From Saprospiraceae bacterium (GTDB lineage: Bacteria; Bacteroidota; Bacteroidia; Chitinophagales; Saprospiraceae), in assembly GCA_028280415.1 (NCBI GenBank), contig JANQLV010000066.1:1-60213 (forward strand): 60,213 bases of DNA, in the 5' to 3' direction. The position numbers were made by a program, and so were the translations under genes. The number at the start of each line of letters is the position of its first letter. The stretch's first letter is position 1. The notes beneath the pieces were generated by a model. That model searched no databases. It was given only the letters and a program-made list of their open reading frames with translations, and was not told the origin of the DNA. Positions 16,803 to 24,959 of this stretch are shown here, one piece after another.

Positions 16803-19673
16803 TTATTTGATAGAAATTTTTCCAAAATACGTATCATTCGGAGTCACCAACTGAACAATGTAAATGCCTTTCGCCAAGTGTTTGAAATCCAGGTTATGAC
16901 TCACCAGCCCATTTATAGTCCCCATATTTTCTACGTATACCACTTTTCCGGATAAATCCATCAAATGTAAGTCAAGCTCCGTAGGCTGTTCGAAATCCAG
17001 TCTAAGATTTACCTCTCCCGAACTTGGATTAGGGAACAACTTGATTTCATTACTATTATTCAAATCATTGGTAGAAACGAGGATGCTAACTTCAACTGGT
17101 ACTCGATCTGTTTCGCATGATACAGGAGCAACGCTCACTTGCCAGTCGAAAAAATAATAGTATCGCTCACTTCCGCCGATGGATGCACCGGTAATATCCA
17201 CTATATCGTCAATAAAATACTCCAGATAATTAACACCTTGATCTGCTCTTTTCAACCGCGGAGTATTGGTTCCGAGTTCCAGATTATTCTGCTCAACATC
17301 AGTAGTTAAAACATAATTAAACCCGGCAGGTACGTCGAAATCAAGCCCGATATTCATTCCCTCATCTCCGGTAGCAGGAATATTAATCAATAAAGACTCG
17401 ATCAAATCACCATTGTCATTGAATAATTCGATTAAACGCTCTGCTTCGGTATCCGTATAAACCAATACGGAATCAATTGTAAAGTCCTCGAAGGCATTAA
17501 ATATAATTCCACCATTCCAGGCCGCTCCACTATAATCGTTCCCCTGATGACTAAGCATTCCGGTATTCTCCAAATCTTCCTGAAATACATCAATATCGGA
17601 TACCCAATAAGTCGTGGATTCCTCCACTAATGGCAAGTTAAGTGCAAGCCCTTCTCCCAGGAAGTTTCCACCGGTTTCAGCATCATACCACTGCGGATTA
17701 GATCCTTCCGCGGTCAAGGTAGCTGGTCCGGGAGTATTAAGCACCACATCTTCTGCTACAGGAACATCAGATTGGTATACAAAAACTTCTACGGAAGAAG
17801 AGGTAAATTCATCGCAAGTCCCCTGCGTTGTTACAGAGTACGTTCCGGAACTTGTCACTTCGATACTTTGTGTAGTCTCATCATTAGACCAGGTGTAAGC
17901 ATCTGCCATTGAGGAAGTCAGCGTAACAGTCTCCCCCAGACAAAACTCCAGATCACCCTCTATTTCAACAGTAGGCGTTTCATCCGGATCTACGATAACT
18001 GCAATACTTTGTGAAAGACCATAACAGCCAGTTGTCATATTTTCCACAACTACATTATAATTTCCAGCATTGCCCACTGTAATAGTCTGGCTGGTTTCAC
18101 CAGTACTCCAGATGTAATTATATCCGGCAGGTGCAACCAAATCGACTGTAGTAGTACCGGAGCAAATAACTGTTGGGCCATCAGCAGCGATATCTACAGA
18201 AAACGGCTCACATTCAGACTCTATTATGTTTAAATACTGATTGATATCCGGATTGTCAACTACATTAATGATACCAGAGGGCCATTTTACCACTACTTTA
18301 TCAATGGAAGTCGCCTGCCCTAATCCAAAGTTTTGTTTCAGGGAATTCATAATTCCATAACTCTCTCCAGCTCTTACTTCTCTGATCTGAATCCCCCAAT
18401 CTCCATAAATTTCTATTCTTGCCCCTATCCCATTCCGGTTAGTTTCCACACCCTGTAGATTCACTCCAAACCAGTTATTATCATTTCCATCATTCAGCCA
18501 GATCACATCCTCGATATCAGAAGGAGTAGTATAAATATGTGCATAACCAGCATAGATATCTACGAATCCATCATGGTTTAAATCCCCCAAAGCATAAGAT
18601 TCAATATCATTATCATCAAACAGTCCCAGTATTTCCGTAAAAGTTCCGTCACCATTATTATGGTATAAATGATGCTTGTCACCAGCAACCAGAATATCCA
18701 TAAATCCATCATTGTCAAAATCTCTCATTACACCCTGAACAGGAAAACTGGTGGATTCAATTCCAATGTCTTGTCCGGTTGAAATATCTTTAAAGTGTCC
18801 AAATCCATCATTTTCCATCAACATATTCGCGAAATCATGATTCGTAATAAAAGCATCTAAATCTCCATCATTATCAAAATCATTAAAATCGGCAGTCCAG
18901 GATTGCCAGCCAATTTTCAAACCATAATCTCCAGCTTGTTCTGTATAATTATTATTGCCATCATTTACAAAAAGGGCATTAATTCGGCGAGGATCCGAGC
19001 TGCTTTGTACCCCCTGGCGGCATTTTGCAATATAGAGGTCCAAATCTCCATCATTATCAAAATCGGTCCAGATACTACCATAATTTCCTGAATTATCAGA
19101 TGGAGGTGTAGTAGCCATATCGATCATATAATCGGCTTCAGAAAAGGTATTATCTCCGTTATTCACCCAAATTCTACTTTCTGCATCATCATTACAAACG
19201 AAAATATCCAAAAGGCCATCATTGTTAATATCGGCAAAATTGGAGCCCTGAGCAAAAAAGTCTGGCCCGGGAAGCAAGCTATGACTAAAAGATGCACCAT
19301 CCGCCCCACTTAGAATAATTTTTGTCGTGTTATAATCACCGGCGATCACATCATTATAACCGTTATTATTAATATCCGCCGCCGCCATGGTCCACTGGCT
19401 TTGTCCACTGATCGTATCGTAGGTAAATGGAGTGAACATACCACCCTGAACCTGATATTCAATTGTTAGAATCCTTCCATCGTTCAATCTTAGAATATCG
19501 TCCAATCCGTCACCGTCCATATCCACGACACCTATAGCTACCCCACTATGCCAATCAGTTGATTGCAATAAATGATTCGAATTTGTAAATGAAATTTGCG
19601 CTGAAATGGTAGTGGCGCAAAATAAAACACAGAATACTGTCCAGATCGATTTGTACTTGTAAATGTTTTGCAT
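16803..19673 (-). CDS. T9SS-secreted FG-GAP/ASPIC-UnbV protein, longer paralogue
   Basis: I place the start at 19673, where the signal peptide begins (MQNIYKYKSIWTVF..TTISAQ). The open frame extends 39 codons further upstream, but that part is unlike a leader. The protein of about 956 residues repeats the architecture of the 11121-13574 product: FG-GAP/VCBS propeller, ASPIC/UnbV ('IGARIEIYG', 'IREVRAGESYG', 'VVVKWPSG'), Ig-like modules and a Por sorting domain ('LFPNPSSGEVNL'). It differs by an inserted module of about 145 residues within the last Ig-like region, between 'YWVSDID' and 'SVAPVSCETD'. It is predicted to be surface-exposed. Confidence 0.9.
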   Translation of the reverse strand: MQNIYKYKSIWTVFCVLFCATTISAQISFTNSNHLLQSTDWHSGVAIGVVDMDGDGLDDILRLNDGRILTIEYQVQGGMFTPFTYDTISGQSQWTMAAADINNNGYNDVIAGDYNTTKIILSGADGASFSHSLLPGPDFFAQGSNFADINNDGLLDIFVCNDDAESRIWVNNGDNTFSEADYMIDMATTPPSDNSGNYGSIWTDFDNDGDLDLYIAKCRQGVQSSSDPRRINALFVNDGNNNYTEQAGDYGLKIGWQSWTADFNDFDNDGDLDAFITNHDFANMLMENDGFGHFKDISTGQDIGIESTSFPVQGVMRDFDNDGFMDILVAGDKHHLYHNNGDGTFTEILGLFDDNDIESYALGDLNHDGFVDIYAGYAHIYTTPSDIEDVIWLNDGNDNNWFGVNLQGVETNRNGIGARIEIYGDWGIQIREVRAGESYGIMNSLKQNFGLGQATSIDKVVVKWPSGIINVVDNPDINQYLNIIESECEPFSVDIAADGPTVICSGTTTVDLVAPAGYNYIWSTGETSQTITVGNAGNYNVVVENMTTGCYGLSQSIAVIVDPDETPTVEIEGDLEFCLGETVTLTSSMADAYTWSNDETTQSIEVTSSGTYSVTTQGTCDEFTSSSVEVFVYQSDVPVAEDVVLNTPGPATLTAEGSNPQWYDAETGGNFLGEGLALNLPLVEESTTYWVSDIDVFQEDLENTGMLSHQGNDYSGAAWNGGIIFNAFEDFTIDSVLVYTDTEAERLIELFNDNGDLIESLLINIPATGDEGMNIGLDFDVPAGFNYVLTTDVEQNNLELGTNTPRLKRADQGVNYLEYFIDDIVDITGASIGGSERYYYFFDWQVSVAPVSCETDRVPVEVSILVSTNDLNNSNEIKLFPNPSSGEVNLRLDFEQPTELDLHLMDLSGKVVYVENMGTINGLVSHNLDFKHLAKGIYIVQLVTPNDTYFGKISIK

Positions 19674-19941
19674 ACAACAGGATTTTTTGAAATTAAAAAG
19701 CACATAAATATAACATATCCAATCGTGGAATTTATCAATAAGCTTACTTTTTGTCAAATGTTTACTAATTGAGTTTATCTTAAAGTCCATTTTCGAGAAT
19801 CTAGAGGATCGAAGCCTCTGAATTCAGTACTTTATCAGTAATTTTATTGTTAATACTTTAAAACAGCGGGTTTGTAAAACGGCACTGTCTTTATACTAAA
19901 TTTTGAAAATAATGCCTCATAATGGTGTTGGCTATTAAAAG

Positions 19942-20199
19942 TCAACATAAGTTGTGGCTAATCGCCCCCCTGCACCGAGACCACGAGACTCTACGTCCAA
20001 AAATTACCGGGCTATTATATTTTTGGTATATTTAGAAATCGTTTTCGATGATAAAATGCAAATTTCCGGTTCTATCTTTGGCCATATCATTCAGCTAACT
20101 GTTGATCGAATTTGGAATTCCCCTTTGCTGGCCAACAGGAAGGCATTGACCATCCAAAGGATACCACTTAAATCTATGCTCAAGTTTAAAGCCAATTAT
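19942..20199 (-). pseudogene. Possible remnant of a sensor-type (regulator-propeller-like) gene
   Basis: The minus strand reads as decayed coding sequence: 'FKLEHRFKWYPLDGQCLPVG' and 'GIPNSINS', a stop, then 'LNDMAKDRTGNLHFIIENDF', another stop, then 'IYQKYN'. The pattern 'GIPNSINS..DRTGNLHF' recalls the two-component-regulator propeller motif (GLPxNxVNxxxxDxxGNLWxGT). Two internal stops and no start codon argue that it is dead. The plus-strand frame at 19954-20208 is then a shadow. The rest of the gap 19674-20219 shows nothing else. Confidence 0.35.
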
Positions 20200-20219
20200 T
20201 TAATCTGATTATTCTGAAA

Positions 20220-20702
20220 ATGAAATACAAAATATTCCTCTTTTTCTTTGCACTTTGCTTTATCACCTGCCAACAGTCTGTGACAGAACAGCATACTGAA
20301 AAGTCAACAACGGAGGAAAGTGCTGCCGAAAAGGAAGCAACTCCAAAGGAAACCAATCAAAAGCAAGGTAGCCCTCCCAGCTTCGTTATTGATTATTTTA
20401 CAGGGGAAGCCGAAACACCGAGAAGTACCATTTCATTAAATATGGACGGAAAGATTATCGAGGTGACCGAAGCTATTGGTTGCCAGCCAATCCAGGCCGG
20501 CGACTATCAACAATATCAAATCCCGGATGCTGCCGTGGATGCCTGCGGAGGTTGGTGGGCAGGTATGGGAGAGTATTTCTACATTATCAAAAATCAGGAA
20601 TCAGATTATTATATGGTGATGAAAGCCACTGTAGATGAACAGCAAGAAAGTCCGGGTTACGAATATCAGAGCATTATGAATATTGTACATAAATTCAAAT
20701 AA
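20220..20702 (+). CDS. Small lipoprotein of unknown function
   Basis: The protein has 160 residues with a lipobox 'FITC' (Cys17) and a long Glu/Thr/Lys-rich linker (residues 20-55). The compact C-terminal domain contains 'GKIIEVTEAIGCQPI', 'DACGGWWAGMGEYFYIIK' and two cysteines that might form a disulfide. No family is recognised. It is probably attached to the outer membrane. It converges with the small barrel-like gene at 20716, with only 13 bases between the stop codons. Confidence 0.65.
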   Translation: MKYKIFLFFFALCFITCQQSVTEQHTEKSTTEESAAEKEATPKETNQKQGSPPSFVIDYFTGEAETPRSTISLNMDGKIIEVTEAIGCQPIQAGDYQQYQIPDAAVDACGGWWAGMGEYFYIIKNQESDYYMVMKATVDEQQESPGYEYQSIMNIVHKFK

Positions 20703-20715
20703 GCTCTTGAGTTCA

Positions 20716-21213
20716 TTATCCCTTTTTCTTTTTCCAAAATTTCCAGTTAAACTTCTTTTTCTTTTGTTTAAGGATAATGTAACGCAGGGTCAATGCACTT
20801 TGGCTTTCAAAAAAACGAACCCCACTAAAGGTATTCAAGGAAGGCTTGTAATCCAGAGAAAGGTTTAAACGGTCCAGGGACATTTCAACTCCTGCAATCA
20901 GGCTTATCCCGGAGGGATCAGGGTCATCTTTACTGGCAGCCCAACCTCTATGTATACCCGCTCCGTAGTAAAAATTGAAACGTTTACCAATTAACTTCCT
21001 GTGCTCTTCGTATAATAAAGTCAGCTTGGTATCATCGGTAGTTCTAAGTGGCACCTGGAAAATCCCTTCCAGCGTAGATTGTTTAAACAGCCTTTGCTGA
21101 ACTGAAAGTCCGAATCCGGTTCCGAGTCTGACTCCCGCAGCCGTCCGGTAACGCTGAGCATTAAGTGTCTGGAAAATCAGGATCAAGCTAAATGATAACA
21201 GGAATCTGAGCAT
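20716..21213 (-). CDS. Outer-membrane beta-barrel-like protein
   Basis: The start is placed at 21213 (MLRFLLSFSLILIFQTLNAQ), which gives a clean signal peptide. The frame extends 18 codons upstream without signal character. The mature part of about 145 residues alternates hydrophobic and polar residues in beta strands ('AAGVRLGTGFGLSVQQ', 'FNFYYGAGIHRGW', 'GISLIAGVEMSLDRLNLSLDYKP', 'SALTLRYIIL'), as in small outer-membrane barrels. It ends in an unusual poly-Lys/Trp tail (KQKKKKFNWKFWKKKKG). No enzyme motif is present. Confidence 0.65.
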   Translation of the reverse strand: MLRFLLSFSLILIFQTLNAQRYRTAAGVRLGTGFGLSVQQRLFKQSTLEGIFQVPLRTTDDTKLTLLYEEHRKLIGKRFNFYYGAGIHRGWAASKDDPDPSGISLIAGVEMSLDRLNLSLDYKPSLNTFSGVRFFESQSALTLRYIILKQKKKKFNWKFWKKKKG

Positions 21214-21342
21214 ATTTGCAGGTGTTTGGCTTTTAACGATATTTTTTTTGACATTAGTATAGCTCAAAAGTTTGATGCTAAAATTGTTAAGTCTAGGTTA
21301 AATTCTGTTTTCGAAAGTTAAGGGTCGAAAATTAAAAGAACA

Positions 21343-21373
21343 TTTGCATTTTTTTCGAATAAACCTACCTTTG
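21343..21373 (+). promoter_or_regulatory. Bacteroidota-type promoter of the methyltransferase gene
   Basis: TTTG (21343-21346), 19 bases, then TACCTTTG (21366-21373). The ATG at 21390 lies 16 bases downstream, implying a very short leader. Confidence 0.7.
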
Positions 21374-21389
21374 CCGAAAACCCAAATAC

Positions 21390-22208
21390 ATGTGGCGTAT
21401 TGTTTTCAGGTTTATCAATTTTTATTTCACTGCGGATACCCGATATACCGTGCACTCGCCTTTTGTTTTCGATTTTGTAAAAAATGTACTCGAAGATACC
21501 CGGCTTTTTTATGCTTATCACAGCATAGAAACCCATAGAAAGTTTTTATTGAAAAATCATAAAAAAATAGAAGTCACCGACCTGGGCGCGGGGTCAAAAT
21601 ATTCTAAACAAAAGCAAAGAAGCCTCCGTCAAATAGCCAAAAGTGCCCTTTCCAGTCCCCGTTTTTGCCGGATACTTTTTAAATTATGCCATCATTACCA
21701 GGCACAACGAATTCTTGAAATGGGCACCTCCCTTGGCATCTCCGCTGCTTATTTGCACAGTGCCGATACCCGTGCGCGTTTGATCACCATGGAAGGTTGT
21801 CCGAATATTGCAGAAGAGGCAAAAAAACTTTTCAAAACTTTAAAATTGAAAAAAATAGAAATCCGGGTTGGAGATTTCGAAAAGAGTCTGGAAGAAGCAT
21901 TACAATCACTGGGATCGGCTGATCTTATATTTTTTGATGGTAATCATCGAAAAGCGCCCACCCTGGCATATTTTGAAAAGGCTATGAAATATGCCCACGA
22001 AAGTTCGATTTTTATTTTTGACGATATTTACTGGTCAGAGGAAATGATGGAAACCTGGGAGCAGCTTAAGCAGGATCAACGAGTACGTCTTTCAATTGAT
22101 CTTTTTGATATGGGCCTGCTTTTTTTCCGTTCTGAATTCAAAGAAAAGCAGCACTTCAAATTAGTTCCCTGGTGGTGGAAACCCTGGCGCATGGGCTTTA
22201 TCTCATAA
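21390..22208 (+). CDS. Class I SAM-dependent methyltransferase
   Basis: The protein has 272 residues. Residues 1-35 carry the 'TADTRYTVHSPFVFDFV' signature of a Bacteroidota methyltransferase group. The Rossmann fold follows, with SAM loop 'ILEMGTSLGISAAYL', acidic strand end 'LITMEG', and 'SADLIFFDGNH' and 'SIFIFDDIYWS', resembling the catechol O-methyltransferase-like Methyltransf_24 fold. The substrate is unknown. It is cytoplasmic, with no signal. It is transcribed from its own promoter and converges with the PAS gene. Confidence 0.85.
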   Translation: MWRIVFRFINFYFTADTRYTVHSPFVFDFVKNVLEDTRLFYAYHSIETHRKFLLKNHKKIEVTDLGAGSKYSKQKQRSLRQIAKSALSSPRFCRILFKLCHHYQAQRILEMGTSLGISAAYLHSADTRARLITMEGCPNIAEEAKKLFKTLKLKKIEIRVGDFEKSLEEALQSLGSADLIFFDGNHRKAPTLAYFEKAMKYAHESSIFIFDDIYWSEEMMETWEQLKQDQRVRLSIDLFDMGLLFFRSEFKEKQHFKLVPWWWKPWRMGFIS

Positions 22209-22294
22209 AGTTGACAGCCGGGGGGATGCATACTGAATATCTTTATGCCGGCTACCAACGTATGAGAAAACACGCTTTGCGGATGCCTGGCATC

Positions 22295-22990
22295 CTATAT
22301 TTTAAGCGATAGGCTTTCTATATTACTTAAATTTTTCTTTCGCTGCACTCTGTTTCGACGCTGCAATAAATCTCTGATCAATTGCCGATTAGCCTGTTCC
22401 CTAAGTATTTGCTCTGTTTTGTCTTTGAGCGTATATATGAAAAAATCACCGTTTTCAACTTCGCGTACCTCCAACTCCATACGGCCAATGATACCATCTG
22501 CTCTTTTGATCTTAATTATGGGATGATTGCCCGATATATTTTTAATCCGAAAGCGATTCTTTTTAGGGTTAAACCAATGCAAATCTTCCGCATCAATGAA
22601 TTCGTAAAACCAGTATTTTCGCTCTTCCTGATCATCAAGGTTAAAAAGTTTATAAAAAGCCGGATTTGCATAGGTGATATGCTTATCTGTTTTACTTCTT
22701 AACAAAACCACATCTTTTGAATCGTTAAGGATAATATTCTGGAAAATGCGCTGACGGGCGGTATTAAAACTAATCCAATTAGATTTATAGGCCAGATAGA
22801 AACCAATTGCCACACAGCAATAACCAAAAGTGACAAATAGTAGAAATCCTAAATCCCAGCCGGATAGACAAAAAACTATAAATATGGGGATTAGTAGTAT
22901 AACTAATAGACTAAAGGGTTTGGGGTATAAAGACTCTTCCTGAATAAACCGGAAGTAGTACTTATAACTCACAAGCGACTCGATCCTCAT
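22295..22990 (-). CDS. Membrane-anchored PAS-domain protein without output domain
   Basis: The protein has 231 residues. Two hydrophobic segments at about 25-45 and 49-70 (LLVILLIPIFIVFCL; LGFLLFVTFGYCCVAIGFYLAY) anchor it in the inner membrane. Residues about 85-200 look like a PAS fold: 'ILNDSKDVVLLRSKTDKHIT', 'YANPAFYKLFNL', 'FYEFIDAEDLHWF' and 'FFIYTLKDKTEQ'. A basic coiled helix ends the protein; no kinase, cyclase or DNA-binding domain is present. The palindrome GGATGCC-T-GGCATCC (22281-22295) overlaps its 3' end. It may be a sensor that signals through a partner (inference). Confidence 0.65.
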   Translation of the reverse strand: MRIESLVSYKYYFRFIQEESLYPKPFSLLVILLIPIFIVFCLSGWDLGFLLFVTFGYCCVAIGFYLAYKSNWISFNTARQRIFQNIILNDSKDVVLLRSKTDKHITYANPAFYKLFNLDDQEERKYWFYEFIDAEDLHWFNPKKNRFRIKNISGNHPIIKIKRADGIIGRMELEVREVENGDFFIYTLKDKTEQILREQANRQLIRDLLQRRNRVQRKKNLSNIESLSLKI

Positions 22991-23354
22991 CTTTAATCGA
23001 TTTTAGAAATTAGCCGGTATTTTATGACTAATTGGAATTAAAAAAATTGAATGTCAATGAAGTCGCAATTAGAAAATTAACATAATGATACGCAACAGGC
23101 AGGTAATATATACCAGTTGATATCCAGACACCAATTAATTTTAAACAACTTCAATAGTAAAATTCAATTCATGGGATTCTAATAGCTTATATTAAAAGAT
23201 GGGACTATAATTTGTTAAAGATAAAAATTAAATATGTTCATTTTTACTAATACAAATACTTTGCCAAAAAGGTAGGAAAATTTGTGGAGGGGTATAATAA
23301 TCAGCTATTCGCTATCTGGAAGTCAAATAGCGAATAGCCGGTTAATGAATTAAT
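22991..23354. other. Intergenic region between the PAS and LamG genes
   Basis: This is 364 AT-rich bases without a coding frame I can support. Its only clear structure is the hairpin at 23304-23338. Confidence 0.5.
23304..23338 (-). terminator. Hairpin terminator of the LamG gene
   Basis: GCTATTCGCTAT (23304-23315) and its exact reverse complement (23327-23338) enclose 11 bases, just beyond the stop codon at 23355. The T-run is weak. Confidence 0.6.
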
Positions 23355-24782
23355 TTAATGAATAATAAATTTTCTGGTACTTGAGCGATTAGAATCGGTC
23401 AACTGGATTAAATACATACCTTTAGCGAATTGGCTAAAATCGAAGGGCTGAATGTGTGTACCCTGATTAGCTTCCAGCTGTTGTTGAAAAACCACCTGGC
23501 CTTTCAAATCCATTACACTCATGTTTAATGTAATGAAGGTCTCATTTTCCAAAGTTACGCGAATTTGTCCCTGACTAGGGTTTGGCTCGATCCTGAAATC
23601 ATTTGCCGAATCGTATAATTCATCCACACTCACACCTTCTTCGAGAAAACCCAGCGTATAGTATGATCCGTCGGAATAAAGCTCTTCGGGAATGCTGACT
23701 GTTGTTCCATCCAAAGTCCCGGTAACGTGAGAAGCATTTGCAAATTCAGGTGTATCACTTATCAGTAAAGCATAATCAATTATTCCGGTTAAATCAATTC
23801 CGGTCAAATCAAATTGTGCGGTAAGAATGGGAACAAATGTTCCCTGAGTAGTCCCTCTCCATATTCTGGAAAGTCTTTTAGTGTACAGACCAGGGACATC
23901 CGTAGAAAAGTCGTTATTATCCGAAGAATGTGCAAATACGATAGATTGGTCCCCTTCCAGTGCGGTCCCCGTCAATGTCATAATATCAGAGCTGGCTTGA
24001 GTTTGCCCCGGCCAGACGCCCCTTACTGCATTTTCAAATAAATCGAAAATACCTTTGAATGGAACAATGCTCATTTCCCAGGTCCCTCCAATCAGCATTC
24101 CATCATTATTATTTCCACTCAGATCACCAGCAATTTCGCCGCTTGCTTCATCGTATTTATGGTAAATCCCCAGATTGTCAATATTCGGATGATTGGAATC
24201 CACATCCTTGTGCATCCAATCTCTGATCACCGATTCGTCAAGTACCTCGTTCCAATATCTTAATTCATCGATCAAACCGAAAAAGCCTAAGGCATTTACA
24301 TCCCAGGGCGCAATTCCGATTCTAAAAGGGTTTTCATTAAAAGTATGATCACCTGAACTGGCAGCAGTTGCTCCGGCACTGATTCCATTCACGTAAATGG
24401 TAAGCATCCCCCCTACTTCATAAGTTCCGGCTACATGCGTCCAGGTAGTATCCGGCACAACTCCGGTTTGTAATACAGTTTGATTATTATCCGTATCGAA
24501 TACCTCAAAATTGACCTCACCATCCTGAATACCGAAAATAAATCCATTTGCAAAATCACCCCCTATTTTTCCGCCTACTTTTTGGTTGAATTGAGCATCT
24601 CCGGTCAATATCCAGGCTTCGAAAGTAAAGCCATTATTGATATCCAAAGTACCATCGGAATTATCCGGGACTTCTACATAATTGATTGTCCCTAAACTAA
24701 GAGCATTCACGGCATGCTGGCTGTGTCCTGCAAATGAGAAAAAAAATAATGTAATTGCAATTGGTAGAAATTTGTTCATCAT
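23355..24782 (-). CDS. T9SS-secreted LamG/concanavalin-like protein
   Basis: The start is placed at the MMNKFLPIA signal peptide (24782, or 24779 for the second Met). The frame continues 33 codons upstream without leader character. The mature part begins with a LamG/concanavalin-A-like jelly-roll ('FTFEAWILTGDAQFNQK', 'WTHVAGTYEVGGMLTIYVNG', 'GLIDELRYWNEVLDESVIRDWM'; about 30-210). A beta region with 'FDLTGIDLTGIIDYALLISD' follows, then a Por sorting domain ('IEPNPSQGQIRVTL', 'KGMYLIQL'). It is predicted to be surface-attached or released. The LamG module usually binds glycans or proteins; its ligand is unknown here. Confidence 0.88.
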   Translation of the reverse strand: MMNKFLPIAITLFFFSFAGHSQHAVNALSLGTINYVEVPDNSDGTLDINNGFTFEAWILTGDAQFNQKVGGKIGGDFANGFIFGIQDGEVNFEVFDTDNNQTVLQTGVVPDTTWTHVAGTYEVGGMLTIYVNGISAGATAASSGDHTFNENPFRIGIAPWDVNALGFFGLIDELRYWNEVLDESVIRDWMHKDVDSNHPNIDNLGIYHKYDEASGEIAGDLSGNNNDGMLIGGTWEMSIVPFKGIFDLFENAVRGVWPGQTQASSDIMTLTGTALEGDQSIVFAHSSDNNDFSTDVPGLYTKRLSRIWRGTTQGTFVPILTAQFDLTGIDLTGIIDYALLISDTPEFANASHVTGTLDGTTVSIPEELYSDGSYYTLGFLEEGVSVDELYDSANDFRIEPNPSQGQIRVTLENETFITLNMSVMDLKGQVVFQQQLEANQGTHIQPFDFSQFAKGMYLIQLTDSNRSSTRKFIIH

Positions 24783-24959
24783 TTCGATTTTTGAATTTAA
24801 AAAATAGGATTGTCTAAATGTAAATACATCCTGGCAGTTTAGGATACAAGTATCACTATAAAACAAATCACACAAAATCAAAGCATTAACTGATTTTGTG
24901 GATTATCTACCAGCGTTTTAATGAGTTGCCAACAACAGGTATGATAGAAAATAATTACT

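Noticed and set aside
19954-20208. 84-codon open frame on the plus strand
   Set aside because: Composition is not protein-like and it lies opposite a better minus-strand decayed frame; no start context or family.
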